DNA of 64,000 bases from Stercorarius parasiticus (GCA_013396915.1 VWZL01000356.1:332027-396026), one strand, 5' to 3'; positions 25,897 to 39,009 are shown, numbered from the stretch's first letter. Notes: generated by a model from the letters alone, not told the origin. Translations and numbers: made by a program.

Positions 25897-28800
25897 TTTG
25901 TGTCACCACTGGAACTGGATTCCATACCTGCTTGTATTTTACTTCTGACCAGACCTTTTTTTTCTTCTCTGTTACACCAACTAGACAAATCAAAACTACT
26001 ACACTAGCTTTGCTACTGATAGAAATCAGCACATCCAAGTATTCCTTGTAACTTGATTAAAGTACTAAAAAGTTTCCCAACAGTGCTTTGTGTTTAAGCA
26101 TATTAACAGTACGACATAGCCATGAAGTATGTTTCTTTAATACTTCCCAGAGAACCATATGAGTGGGAAGGTGGAGAGTGGTTTGCTCTCAGCACTGACC
26201 CCTGACTTCCTACTGCCATGCTTCAGCCACTGAAGATCTTTACATTCTCACTCTTTTACTCACAATTTGCGCTTAAATATATACACTGAGCACATAGGCA
26301 TTTGAGCAAGATATCATTAGCTAATGACCGAAGGAAACCATGAATAAGCTTAGTCGCATGAGCTGTCTCAGTAGAACTTCGTGTCGGTCACATCATGTAA
26401 CCCGTTTACACGCCAAGCTGCTTTTGATGTTTTATTTGTTGAATGCTGAGTTTTATTTCCTAACATACACATGTGTAAGCAAATAGGCCTGTTGTTCTCT
26501 CCTGTAATTATCATGTTGTATTATACAAGTATTGCATTAACATATGCTCCAACTGATGGAGTGCAATGATGTCATTAGAAATAAATAAATACTATGAAAA
26601 TTGACTGAGAAATCTAATCCTAAGCTTTCCAGAGCACAGAGCCTTATTGGAGCAAACATGCTGGCTATCTTGCAGACTAATCTTTCAGGAACAAAAACTT
26701 TTTTATCATGAAGATGATTCTTTCTTGGCGCAGACATGACAACACTTGCCTTTATGCCCAGAAGTGGAAGGTGGCCCACACACAGAAAGCATCTGATGGG
26801 CCAAACTGAACATGTTCAGAGAAAGAAGCAATGACTGATATGAAGAGCAGAGGGCTCTTAGGAGAGAGCTGGTATCACCATCCATCCTGTCAGCTTTAAT
26901 GGAGGGGGTTAAAGAAAAGTCCTTTAGAGCGCTCACAGAAATATCCTTGTCAAGGGTGATGAGAATGACACGCTTTATGTCCGCTTACCTAAGCAGCAGG
27001 TGGTTAACCTGTTGCTTTCCTGCTCTTAGCTGTGAGCCAGAAATTTGTGACACAGAAGAAAGTACAAGCCTCAAGAATTAGCAAAGCAATGCCCCATAAA
27101 AGAGAAGAATAATAAGTCGCTAACAATTGCAGAGTCAGCTGTGAATTTCACAGGTTATAGTCAGGGTCTACATTTTCCTCTAAATTTCATTTTGCACACA
27201 GCAGTTTTCTGACTTCACTTCCTAAAGAGCAATTTTCCAACACTATAAAAACACTTGCTACACTGCACCCTATTTATCAATTATAAGGCTTTGCCATGAG
27301 TATAAAAATGTACTTTAGTGCAACCTGACCTACTGGGAGATTTTAGACAAGTCGCTTCACCACCCCATGTCTCATTTTCCTGTCTGTAAAACCAAGAAGG
27401 AAAAATAAAAAGAATCAAACCAATAACTTCTGCAACATATTTGAAGATACAGCATTTTTCATCTATAATTAAGTAATCTAATTTGTGTGAACAAGCCATT
27501 TCTTCTATTTTATATTTATATTTAACTTGGCATGAAGAGAGGGCACAGCTGCCACAGAAAAAGGTGGAGACAGAGCTTACCTAAGGAGTGATAACTGTCT
27601 ATATACCCCAAAGCGTATTGGGTCATTACCTGCCTTATCACGGTTCAAGTGGGAACAATTCTATTTTTGCTATGTGGTTATGGAAAAGTCTTGCCTGTGT
27701 ATAGGTTAGAGGTGTTAAAAATACGATTCCTAGGTATGACTGCTGCCACCTGGCAGAAGTATTCTTCCTTTCTCCCTTAGATAAGAGGTATGCTGCGTCA
27801 GGAGTTACACAGAACCATGCAAGACCTTCCTTGTTTTTCCTCTGGCATGATTGCCCAGACACTGCTGCATTATTGCTAGCGTCATTTCTTGGTGTTCTTT
27901 TCTCTTATTTCTGATTTGATCCACCCCTTATTTTCAGATTAATTGGAATCTCCATAATTTAACTCCCTGGTTACCATCGTCTATCAAGGAGGGCTTTAAA
28001 TAAGTACGCAGAGCAGCTTCAGGGCATCTGGACAAAGCCAGGACACAACCCTCCAAAAGTCCCCTACTGATAATTTTACCACTCCTACACATTATGCTGT
28101 TTATACACACAGTACCTTTTTAATCCAGTAACTAATTTATTAACCTGTGACAGAATGCACATCAGCATAAGTAATGTAAAAAATACGGTAAGGAGAAGAG
28201 ACTTAAGTTGTCACCTAGCCCTACATTCCCTTCCACTGATGTGGACCACTGCAAAAGGCAGAGAGTTTCAGAGAGGCTTATCGAACTTTCAATGCAATTT
28301 CTAATTTGGTCTACCAAGAATTCTTCAGTCAACTCGAACATGAGAAGTCAGTGCTCAAAAATAAGTTCACTGCTAAAGAGATGGGAATCGAGTAACTTAA
28401 GTCTTATTTGGGTAAGCAGAGAGAAAAGAGATGCCACAGTCATGAAGGGTGAGAATGGAAACTTAGGTGTAGTTAGCTGTTCCCCTGAATATCAACGAAG
28501 CCATCAGTAAGACGGTAAGATGGCTGCTTCTTCCTTTGTTTAGGCCTGTGCAGTCATTGTTGCCACCAATAAATATATCGCTTTTATCACTGCTCCCAGA
28601 CTTTGTGGCTGGCTGGTGCAGCTTTTATCTCAAACCTAAAGCATTAGTGAGCTATCGATCATTGTAATATTAGTCCAGTGAAGCTCAGCACAGTCAATTC
28701 CTTTGGTCTATTTTTAGTTGCAGTATTTCCCATTGGGTTTATTGCATGTGGAAACAACATATGGAAGGGGCATCAATAAATACTTATACAAGCCTTGTTT

Positions 28801-31399
28801 CTGTTTTCTTCTTTAAACGTAATCTCTTTTTGTCAACACTTTGGGGAATACCAAGTAAACAACTTAGCATTATAAGACAATCCTGCAGAAAGTATGCTGA
28901 GCTGTGATGGCGTAAGTTAACACAGAAAATACCAACATCAGATGAACATAGGAAATCAATAGTTCTTCCAAAGAAAAGACAGGAAGAGTGTCATTGCTAG
29001 TAAACACTTTTTTAGTAAAAGTATGCATATACATGCTTCATTATATTGATTGTACCTTGATCTTTGAATGTCTTACGATTAACTAATTAGACACTTGGAA
29101 GAAAATCATTAGTCTACCAAGAGGTTCTGTTAATAAATGGTTTTCAGTCATTTGCAAAGTCATGGCTTGTTTCTCACTGGAGTAAAGAGATTTTCTGTTC
29201 TTTCTCAGGAAGGTCTCCCCAGTCCAGCCTTATACTGCAATGATTTCATACAAGTAACGGAGCTGAACATGCAGAAGAAGGACACCCATCCCTCATGTGA
29301 GTGAAAAAAGGTCCGACTGAATGAGAAAATAATAGAGAGACATCTGAATTGATAAACGCATCTAAAATACATAGTTAAATGCAAATCAAGGTCTGGTTCC
29401 ATTGATATAAAATGGCTCTGTCATGGGTTAAAATTTTAAAAGAGCCATTTCTCATTTTACCTGATAATTTATCTGGTACAGTTTACTGTAGTCAGCATAG
29501 TCACACTGATGCTAAGCCCAGAGTAAGTGAGAATACCAAGATTTGTGAGAAATGGGATTCATTACTAATACTGTCTCAGCTGTATTACTTAGCTAGAAAA
29601 GCTCAGTTAGCTTTAGACCTGTGCTCCATTCATTGTCCACTTACATTGTTAATACCTCATTTTGTTGCCCAGGTCTCTTCAGGAAGGGAACAAATATTCA
29701 GAGAGACAATATTGATAAATATTAGTGTAAGGGTTATTGAAAGACCACCGTGAAGGTGATTAAAAAATTGCTCATTTCACTGTCTAATTTCAATGCCGCA
29801 AGGCAGCGATGAAGTCAGTACAAGTTTGATCTTTGTATAATCATCCTTGAAAAGGTGCATGAAGTCTGACACACGCAGTCAGCTTGTGCAATTCTCAGAT
29901 AACTTCTAAAACCCCAAGTTGTCATTTGAGGTAGACTGAGGGAAATCAGAAAGCTGTTCATTCAAACCAGACCAGAAAGTCTCTCTTTCTGCCTACATCT
30001 GTGATTTTGTCCTTCCTAACTGTTTAGGTAAAAGGAAAAAAAGAGTCTACTGCCTTCAAAAATCACTGCTGGATTTATCTTCTTGGGCATTGTCTAGCTA
30101 AGAAAATCTTATTTAGGAAAATAAATACTTTCCTTGGCCCTGATTCTGAGGTTCTTTTGCTAAATAGTATCTGTCCTTGTAAAATACACTGGTACTTAAC
30201 AAACCAGATTTCAGAAGGTGTCCATTAATTCCAGCAGATACTCTTAACTCAAGGCTCTGACAAATGGTTGTATGAGATCAGTTACACGCAACTTCTGTTG
30301 CCATAAACTGGAGGTTTTTTTCTTTCAACATTAGACAGAAACTCCCAAAAAATCAACAATTTTGCATTTTCATTTCTGAAAGCATTTCTCTCTCTTTATG
30401 AACGATCCAAAGCTCACACACATTCCTGCTTATAGTGAGCAGTAACAGATTTTCCTATTTGGAAAAAAGTGTATCCCACAAAAGCCATTCAAAAGCAGGT
30501 GCAACTTTCTCTGTCTGCAATAACCCTTGCAAGTTGGCAGAAGAAGAGGCACTTTTCATTCCTACAGATTTCACATCAGATAGGGGTGAAAATTTGTTTG
30601 GTTTCAAGCACACACTCAAGCAGAAGACTGATCCAACACAGTACTTCAAACTCTGTTTTCACACAATTATCAAAACCAGCTTAAAAATGTGACTTTTCTG
30701 TTAAATGGATTAGTTTCAAGTGGTATTTCCATAACAAAAGCCTTTGAGTAAACAGCACACTTTTCTTCTCAAGTACGTTTTATGCTTATAAAAAACACAC
30801 TATTTATTATTTGTATTGCCATAACAGCCAGTGTTAACAGGTGCCTCATTATACCAGGAAGATGGTGTCTCCAAAAAGCAGTTAAAGCACTTTTTCCTAT
30901 GCCAGTCTCAATATTCACATTATCAAATTACATTTTTGTAAGACCTCTTTGTATCATTACTGGAATTCTGTCCTACATAGATCAAATTAACTAGCCCTTA
31001 AAAAGTTGAAAAGGGGGTGAAAGGCTACATTTTGTCAATTACGATTCATTACAACACTTTGTGACTGCGACTCCAGTAAGTTCCCTGGATTCAGCTGCAG
31101 CGCGATAGAAAAGTACGTCCTTTTCCTACCTTTTCAACACCCAGCTGCTCTCACCCCGCGCCGGCAGCCAGGGTCTGCACTCGCAAAGTGGGCAATTACT
31201 ATTTTAAGAAACAGTAAGCTCTTAAAACAATAACACTTGCTGAGTGCTTTGATCCTCACGTTTTATGTAAGGCTACAGCAGAGAAAAAGCTGCAACAAGT
31301 ATGTCGAAGATACATTTCGAAGACACCAAGTATCTCCCAAATGCTGTATTTTTTATATATTTATCACACAATTAGATACACAATTCGGAGCTGGGGGCC

Positions 31400-31770
31400 T
31401 CCTGCTTAGAGCAGCACCTTCTTCCCAACCCCTCGGTTCTCCCCGGCCGCTCCGGGGACGCTCGGTCCCCCCCGCCCCGGCCCCGGGCTCCCTGCCAGCC
31501 GCAGGGCTCCGCGCCGGCCGCCCCCGCCGCTCCCGGCGCCGGGGTACGTGGCGGAGCGTCCCCCCCTCTCCTTCCCGACGGGGACCCCGGGAAGGGGGGG
31601 GTTCCGCGGCGGGCGAGCCGGCCAGCGCCGGGGTGAAGCGATGCTGCTGGCAGAGAAGCAGCACTAAAACCCCGGGGGGAATCGTCTTCCCACCGGGCAA
31701 CTTCTACTTCGGCTCAAGTTTCCAGCACTTTCTGCCTACAGCCATCGCATTGCGAAAATACCAGCGCGGG
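31400..31770. promoter_or_regulatory. CpG island inside BAG3 intron 1
   Basis: About 370 bp of very CpG-rich sequence (for example GCCGCTCCGGGGACGCTCGG and CGCCGGCCGCCCCCGCCGCT), about 560 bp downstream of the first coding exon on the BAG3 strand and separated from the main promoter island by AT-rich DNA. GC-rich open frames cross it on both strands but show no family resemblance. It may be an alternative BAG3 promoter or the start of an antisense RNA. Confidence 0.5.
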
Positions 31771-32278
31771 TGAAAGGGCTCTGTTCCCCACATGGGGTGT
31801 ATTCCCCCAAAACTCAGAGAATTTGACCCGAAAGGGCCCCGACAAAATCACAACTGCTCTCCCCTCCGCGCCTCTCCTTCCATGGACATATTTGGACTAA
31901 GATACGGCTTTTCTCTGAGCATGCTTAAGAGCAAAACCAGACCAGACAGCAACTGAGATATTTTGTGACCAGGAAAAAAACAAAAAACAAAAAAGGAAAA
32001 CAAAACTTGACAAGTAAAAGTATGGGCTGGGTGTCTTCTTTTTTTTTTTAAGGGCATTCATTATTTGGGCTGTTCACAGCTGAAAAATAAATCAAGGTTC
32101 ATGTCTTCCCTGGCAGGCCGACTGGACTTGACCAACTTTAAATAAACATTACAGGGCCGAGGTATCAAATGATTTAATGCACAAAAAAGGGCCTGCAGTG
32201 CGTCAGAGACAAAAGGCAGCTCCTGCCCTCACTGCATCGCCATGCGCTGGGGGGAGCGCCCGGGTCCCCCCCCTCCAG

Positions 32279-32320
32279 GACGGGACAGGGACAGGGACGG
32301 GGACGGGACAGGGACAGGGT
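32279..32320. repeat. GGGACA/GGGACG minisatellite at BAG3 exon 1 donor
   Basis: About seven imperfect hexamer units of GGGACA or GGGACG, ending about 8 bp from the donor on the intronic side. On the transcribed RNA strand it is a GUCCCU/GUCCCC repeat. Repeats this close to a weak donor could affect its recognition. Confidence 0.8.
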
Positions 32321-32328
32321 GAGGGTAC

Positions 32329-32499
32329 CTGCGCCGCCGCCCGCACCCGCGGGTCGCTCCAGGTGGTGGTGCGGCTGTTGTGATCCACGAAGAAGGGCCA
32401 GCCCGTCTGCGGGTCGATCTTGATCTCCCAGCCGGGGGGCAGCGGCTCGGCGCTCCCCTCCATCGGCGGCGGCGGGGGGGTCTGTGCGGCGGTGCTCAT
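32329..32499 (-). CDS. BAG3: BAG3 coding exon 1: start codon and WW domain
   Basis: 171 nt, 57 codons. The start ATG at 32499 has a favourable context (CCGCCATGA) and gives [19 protein letters not shown], comparable with human MSAATHSP. The WW domain spans about residues 20-50: [20 protein letters not shown] then [12 protein letters not shown]. Its two signature Trp (W24, W47) and the Pro at 50 are intact. In the family it binds PPxY partners such as SYNPO2 during chaperone-assisted selective autophagy. The exon ends RVRAAAQ at CAG|GTACCC. The last six residues differ from human, and the poor donor makes the exact 3' edge slightly uncertain. Confidence 0.93.
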
Positions 32500-32649
32500 G
32501 GCGGACCCTCACCCCACCCTACCGGGCCCTAAACCCACCGTACCGGGCCCTGCCGTCTGCCCAGTGCCGGGCGGGGGCGCCGGACCGGCGGCTTTATCCT
32601 CGGCGGGGCGTCGGGGGGGCGGAGGAGCGGGGCTGGAAGTGTCTGGAAA

Positions 32650-32726
32650 CGGCGGCGGTGGAGGAGGGACGAGGGGAGGGACACGGAGGAGGAGGAGGAG
32701 AAGGAGAAGGAGGGAGGCGGAGGAGC
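32650..32726. repeat. GGA-rich polypurine tract in BAG3 promoter
   Basis: GGAGGAGGGACGAGGGGAGG followed by (GGA)n and (GGAGAA)n units, almost pure purine on the plus strand. It lies 150-230 bp upstream of the start codon. It can in principle form a quadruplex or triplex. Confidence 0.8.
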
Positions 32727-32740
32727 CGGCCGGCTCGCTG

Positions 32741-32748
32741 GAAACTTC
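32741..32748. promoter_or_regulatory. Heat-shock-element-like site 1
   Basis: GAAACTTC, an inverted GAA-nn-TTC pair, 242 bp upstream of the BAG3 ATG. HSF1 trimers prefer three units; only two clear units are visible. Confidence 0.45.
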
Positions 32749-32856
32749 TGGTTGTCTCCAGCACGGCTCGGCCGACCCTGAGGTTACCGGACACGTCTCC
32801 CCGGGGAGCTGCAGCGGGCACGGAGCGGGACGGGCGCCCCCGGTTTCCCCCGGTGC

Positions 32857-32864
32857 TTCGGGAA
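32857..32864. promoter_or_regulatory. Heat-shock-element-like site 2
   Basis: TTCGGGAA, an inverted TTC-nn-GAA pair, 358 bp upstream of the BAG3 ATG. Confidence 0.45.
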
Positions 32865-33163
32865 GGCTGTACCACACGGAACGGTTGTACTGCTCCGGCC
32901 GGTGCTGGCGGCAGCTCCGAGCCCGGTCCCTCCAAGCCTCCGCGCTGGGCGATCCGTGTCCGTGGGGATCCCGCAGCCCTCCCACTCCGGCCAGTGGCGG
33001 GGACGCGATGGCCCGGTAGCTCCTTCCTACCGCCCCGTTTAACGAGCCAGAGCCCAGAGCTCCTCCCCAAATAATTCCAGTTTGGAGTTGACAAATAACA
33101 AAAATAATGTTTCTTCCCAAATAAGGGTGTGGGCCGGCGTTGTTCTTCAGATTGAGCCGGTTT

Positions 33164-33171
33164 GAACTTTC
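33164..33171. promoter_or_regulatory. Heat-shock-element-like site 3
   Basis: GAACTTTC, a GAA-nn-TTC pair, 665 bp upstream of the BAG3 ATG at the edge of the GC-rich region. Confidence 0.35.
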
Positions 33172-35920
33172 CCAGCTCTTTGCAAGTACATGTCTCAGTC
33201 CTCAGTTTCACATAGAAATACATCTTAAGGCAAAGAATGTGTCTGTGAGCTTTAGAATCATCTCTTTCTCCATGGACGCTGTATCAGCGTGTCATGCACT
33301 CTGTGTTTAGTTTGAGGTAACTGTACTTCACAATTATACCACTTGTAGTCATCTGACAGTCACACAAACAGCAGCAGATGCCTGTTGGTAGTTACTTTAA
33401 GTAGAAGACAGAATACTCAGTGTCCCTCAAGTGCAGACCTGCTGCAAAGCTACTTGCTTCAAAGAATTCAAGGTATGCATTCCTCGGAGATAGATGCTTA
33501 TTACCAAAGTATCTCTTACTTCAGAAAAACCTGCCTGTTCACACTCCTGGTGACAGTCAGGATCTCCTCCTGCTTGGGGCAGGATCAAAGATCTCTCGAT
33601 ACTGCTTGACATTGATAGTCATTCATTTTTTAACAGAGTGGGGTTTGTTTATCACGCTGTCAAAACTAATAATTGCTCAAACTTGCTCCTTCACTCCTGC
33701 AGCTCTTCCGTCCTGCACATCCCTCACGTTCAGAACCACACTGTGGTCCATCACTGCCTCGGTTTTGTGTCCTCCTTGTTGTGTGCCTTTGACTCATAAG
33801 TATTGTAAATTGATCATTTTTCCCCAGAGCATTTACTTTCAGGTGTCTGTATCATCACCACCATTACTGACTTCTCTGTTTCTTACAGCAACAAGTCTTA
33901 TCTCGCAGTCAGTCCTGGGCTGTGGTGCCTGTCCCCAAACATGTCTCCTACCTCTGCTACCTCTCATGCTCTCTCAGACAGAAGACCTCTGCTCAGCCTC
34001 ACTAATGACAGCAGTTGCCTCAAAAGACATAACATCAGAGATTTCTTCTACTTCCAATCTGCAGAGATCTGCAGAGGAATTTCACTCTGTCTCATAGCGG
34101 AGAGGCATGCTTAGACCATATGTTCTCTGTAGCATATGCCAGAGTCTTTGCCAAATCAACAAAAGCAGCTGATTCAGACACAGGGGACACAGATGTTAAA
34201 AGGTCTTGCAGGAAAATTACTCTTGTGACTGGAGGAAGTGATACAGATGGGGTTTGTAGCTGATGGAGTGTAAACAGAGACATGAAGAATGGGGTTTCTT
34301 TGTTTTGCTGCAGCTGACAGCTAACTCAGCAGAGGTAATGAATAAGGTCAGCAAGTAGGTTAAAAAATGATAAAAGGAAAATTCAAAGGATACCTAACAG
34401 ATTTAAGTTAGATATTTCTGTGAGGGCACACCCTGCTAAGAAACAGAGGAAGTTATGTTTCACAGAAATTAACATGGGCTAGTGGTTCAGGATTCACTTG
34501 AGCTGTGGCAGGAGAGAAACCTGGGTGGACAAGCATCCAGCTGGAGAGAGAGCAGTCTGGGCTGAGAAGGAAAAGCATTTTAGTGATTGAATTTAGTTGG
34601 CTAGACCTCATGCTTTTTCCGTTAATTAAATTGTCTTCCTTGACAGGTAGGTTTTAGCCTGGTTCCTTGTGAAGGTGAAAGGACTCCCAGCCTGGTAGGT
34701 TATATGGGATAATAGTACAGGGATTCACGTTTTGTTCTCTTTTACCGTGCTGTCACTGGGTCATAACTGCAACCCTGAGGCAACAGGGCTCCTAGTTTAT
34801 ATTGGCATTAGCCATATTTCAGATCAGAATGATTTATGGAAATGTTCATGTAAGGAATACTGCCAAGCAAAAATCTTGTGTTCAGGAAAATTTGTTATTA
34901 AGATAAGTAAGTCTCTGTAGTGTCTGGCTAATCTCAGATGAGCCTCTAGACTCAAGGTCTATATATTCCATTTCAGAAGGGGAAAACAATCAAGAAGCAA
35001 TTGATATTTTTTGTCTTCTTCATATAGGTGCAAACACTGCACTCCTGACTTCTCCAGGTGCCTATCTGCGCAGTGCTTTGCATACCCAGGGTCTAAGCAC
35101 TTGTTCCAGGGTGTTCCAATACAACTAGAAGCTGTGCAATTGTAGTTACCCAGTTAATAAACTCTACAGGGTCTTCACGTGTTTCTTTGTCTTGAAAATG
35201 GGGGGATTCTAGGTAAAACAGCTAGAAAATTATTAGGCTTGTATGCACAACTGGATTTCCAAGGAATAATCCAGAACCCCAGTTCAAAGCAAAGCCATTC
35301 CTTCCTCAAGGTATGGACCTTCCTTCAGCGTATGGACCACCCTGGGGAGTCACTGCATGCTGCCACATCTCCCTTGGTGGATGGGTTAGTAAACATGTGC
35401 AGAGGTGTCTGCTTCACTTACGGCTCACACAAGGTCTCTGGTTACAGATCTGTCCAAGGTGGTGGGACATGTTTGTGTGGACCGTCCTGCTGCAGAGAGC
35501 TCCCTCCTAGATGCATTCCAGCTCCAGCTCAGCTTGTACAAAGCAGCACCATTTTAACAATATAATTGTTATTCATTGCATAAACAAGTCGATATCTCTG
35601 GTGTGTCAGGAAACAACATGTCTTGCGGTAAGCTTTAAATTGGCTTTCTGCCTCCTGAGTACCCGTGGCAATTTGGCAGATCACCTGAACAGAAAAGGCA
35701 CTGTTAATCGGGACTGTGGGTTAAAATGTTTCTTCTGGATCAGGTATTACAGAAAGCTGTTATTGATGAACCTGTGGGTAACTGATGCATATGGCACGTG
35801 TCTAGTGCTGTACTTCTAAGCAGGCGTCAGTCCAAGTTCTCTGCTGGATGCATTTAAGATTGAGTCATATGAAATGCTGTTAATAAATGCAGCAAGCACA
35901 CAGAGTTTCTCAATCTTCAG

Positions 35921-36044
35921 ATTCGAGAGACATGATGAATTTGACCAGCATGATTTCCATCACCTGATGTTTCATCCAAATCCAGAGTATCAATACTCAA
36001 TAGCTCAGAACTTCACTGGCTGCATTTTTAGTATCCTGCTCCAG
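35921..36044 (+). other. Candidate internal exon (124 nt), unassigned
   Basis: Acceptor TCTCAATCTTCAG before 35921 and donor CTCCAG|GTGTAT after 36044. One frame is open throughout and includes FERHDEFDQHDFHHL and HPNPEYQYSIAQNF, rich in His, Phe and acidic residues. I recognise no family. Its phases (needs two preceding bases, ends in phase 0) do not link it directly to the exon candidates at 46.3-47.7 kb. It may be chance. Confidence 0.2.
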
Positions 36045-39009
36045 GTGTATGAACCATTTCAGCTAAAAGCAAAGAGGTCTCAACTATAGATTCTCTGCTA
36101 ATTATAGCCAGAGAAGTGCAGATGTTTGGCTTCACCGTTTGTTCAGAATTGTGGACTTGTTTGTATCAGCAGGACAAAAAAAGAGCCACAATTGGACCCC
36201 GTATTTCAGAAAATTAAAGACGCAAAGTGATTGATAATGTTGTACTGATCTGCCACTTATGCTACAGACTGCTTTTGACTTGATTCTCAATGTTTGTTTG
36301 GTACATAATTTAGTGTAACTGCTGATGAAGTCAGCAGCCATCCACAAATGGTCTCATCTCGCTCTGGCTGCAGACATTGTGTGGTTCACATAGCTTGAGC
36401 ATGTCATCTGCTTATTGGAGTTACAGCAATAATATGCACATTATTTGGTAAATAAATAGAGTTCCTATGAACTTTAATAGAAAATGCAATACATTAATGA
36501 GAAAATAAAGTGCTAAGTGTACTGTCTAAATGGAGAAAAGCTTTTTAAACATACCTGTTGCAAACACAGTGCAACTACACTAAGTCTAGGCATTCACAAA
36601 GCACATACTCATATTTCCAAATTTCAGACTTTTTGGACCTGAAAAAGATTACAGAAGCTAATTCCAGTACCTTTTTTTTTTCTTTTGCCTTTTTATTTTC
36701 ACCTGGAAAGCAACCTGCCTTAAATCAGGGAGCAAATCTGGCTGTGAACACAGCGAAAACAGCTTTAATTTCTGTGATCTGTATGCAGAGAAAGCAAAAT
36801 TCAATCTAGAACACAGGCAGCAGAAGATAACTTGGATTTTTACAGCTCCTTATTTTTATGATATGTTATGAATGGCGTATGTAAGCTAAATCAATATTTA
36901 CAAAATAGGAATTGTTGGTTGAGCATTCCCTGTTCTTCTGGAGCCAGTCAGACAGAGGCCTAAGGAGACAGCTCTTCGGTGGAAGAGGTGTCAATCTCAG
37001 ACGGCTTTTTTAATTGCTGCAGTGATCATCATCTATTAGTATTTGCAGGCCTCCACCTAGTGGATAAACTGCTCTTCTGTACTCAAGGCTGCAATGACCG
37101 AAATGTACATTGGCATATCTGGGTTACTTTGTCAAGCTTTACTAGGTTTACTAGCAATTCTCACTCCAAAAAAGAACCATTTCCAGAGCTGAGTGTGCCC
37201 AATAGCAGGCACAGTACAGAGGCTGGGAAAAACAACTGAAAAGGGAACTTGAAAACCCTTTTTCATGAGTAAATTGATCCTTTTATGGGCAGTAGCAGAA
37301 TGTGGCACATGTGGAGGCAGAAGTTTTTCTCCATTTTCTGTGGGTACTGCAACTTATTTAATTATATTGGCCCCCTGTCCCTAATTATCCCTCCAAAATA
37401 TTTTTATTCCCTTGAATTGAAGAAGTAGGTGCATAGCTGATAGCATCTCTGTCTCTTTCTCTGGCACACTGGCGTCTCAAAGAGGCACCAGACTAAGAGG
37501 GAAAGAAACAAATCCCTCAGTCTCCGCTCCTTCTGATTCTCCTTCATGGAGCAGCGTCTGCTTGGGAATTCAGCTTTGGAAGTGCTAGCATTTCCTAGCC
37601 ATACAAAGAGCTCTTTGGGTCTGAGCCAGGAATGCAACCCCTCCACTTCTAGGAGGGTGGTTGGCTGCTCAAGCCTGGCTCACTGATAAGAGCAGTTGAG
37701 AAGAGTTGGAAGAAGCATTAGTGCCTCCCCCCCTTTCTCTTGGGAGCTGCTTCCAGCTGAGCTCTCACTCCAGGCCCCCACCAAAGCTACACCATGGCTG
37801 CACTACCGTTATTACTATTTATGTATGTAGGAAATCCATCATTCAAGGGTTTGACAGTGGTATCGGCAGGATATATTGACAGATGTGAGGTGGAGAGTTT
37901 CTGGACAGCGTTACTGGTTACATCAGCTATCTGATCAACGTAGGCATTTACATATCTACTTAATGCTGCAAGCGAGCAGGCAAAACTAAAACTTCTGGGT
38001 AGCACAGAACCTATACATTATTTTAATGGAAAACATTACCTCATCTGTGCTGAGCTTTGAACTGATCAAGAAGTCAGGATAAATCTTCACTTGCCTTCAG
38101 AAGCTGAAATTATATACAAAACCATGCTTATAGGTATACTCATGAAAATGTGAGTTTTGCCATGGTGAATTTAATACAGAGTCTTCAGCAGTAAGGAAAT
38201 CCAAGTGGAAAATCAGTCTGCATACTTCTGAAAAAAGCCAAAACATTCAGAGGAGGCATTTATAAAATTCTCCTGATCAGAGGAGCGAATCCTACTCATT
38301 ATAATAATTTTCCTCTAATTTCCTTGCTAATGGAGTTGGGTAAACATCCCAGCTCTATCAGTGGCTGTGACTCATGTTCACATGTGAAGTTGGATAGGAT
38401 GGCTCATTGATTTCTGCTTATACCTATCAGTTTTGTCTCCTGCAGCATCCTACCCCTGCAATAGGGACACAGAACGAAACATCTCCACTACGCTGCAGTC
38501 CACAACCTGCAGATTAAATTGAACTGTCACTAATTTCCTTCTTAAATGAGAACAGAGGACTGTAATCTGTAGCTCTTGATCACATATTTTCTTCTTCTGC
38601 CATCCCTGCTCGAGGGTAAGTAATGCCTGATGGGGCAGAGAGGTGGGAAACCCGGGACTCCCCTTCTGCTCAACTGGCTGAGTCAGAACTGCATCTACAG
38701 CATTTCAGAGGATAACGCATAAAGTCTGTAGTTCATTGCAGCAGTAGGGGAATACTTTCCAAACTTACTCAATTTTCTGAAACAGAAGATGAGATGATGC
38801 TTATCTTAGTTTGCAGAACTGCTGTTATTATAAATGGTGATAACAATCTTCCTCCCCCCCTAAATTCTGGTCTGTGGTAGACAAAAAAATTGTTTAGCTC
38901 GTTTTAACCAGAACAAGGCTCTTTTCCTTTCCGAGTGCTTATATTTCTAAATAGTCCAGGGCACTGGAAAACTAGATTTTTGGTTTTAAGTGCATATTGC
39001 AAATTTTCT

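Larger units (their letters stand above)
21084..32328 (-). other. BAG3: BAG3 intron 1
   Basis: 11,245 bp between the WW exon and exon 2. The donor CAG|GTACCC is unusually weak (only +1 to +3 match consensus). The intron is mostly AT-rich with no coding signal. It holds a low-complexity A/C-rich tract at 25814-25896, a second CpG-rich island at about 31400-31770, and a GGGACA-type minisatellite directly beside the donor. Confidence 0.8.
32500..33180 (-). promoter_or_regulatory. BAG3: BAG3 promoter / 5'UTR CpG island
   Basis: Strongly GC- and CpG-rich DNA upstream of the BAG3 start codon, returning to AT-rich composition by about 33050. It contains a purine-rich GGA tract and several inverted GAA/TTC pairs of the heat-shock-element type. 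The transcription start is not determined; a GATAAAG motif on the minus strand near 32590-32597 is only a weak TATA-like candidate. Known HSF1 control of BAG3 fits the motif content. Confidence 0.75.

Noticed and set aside
31237..31773. 178-codon plus-strand and 115-codon minus-strand open frames in the intronic CpG island
   Set aside because: Arg/Pro/Gly-rich translation on both strands reflects base composition rather than coding.
32420..33223. Several 190-210 codon open frames on both strands over the BAG3 promoter
   Set aside because: They overlap one another and arise from stop-poor GC-rich sequence; composition is Pro/Arg/Gly-rich in every frame.
33420..34097. 225-codon plus-strand open frame upstream of BAG3
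   Set aside because: No ATG start, low-complexity Ser/Leu/Thr composition, no splice context and no family resemblance; plausible by chance.
35179..35565. 128-codon plus-strand open frame
   Set aside because: No family resemblance, and it overlaps other random frames; nothing beyond chance supports it.
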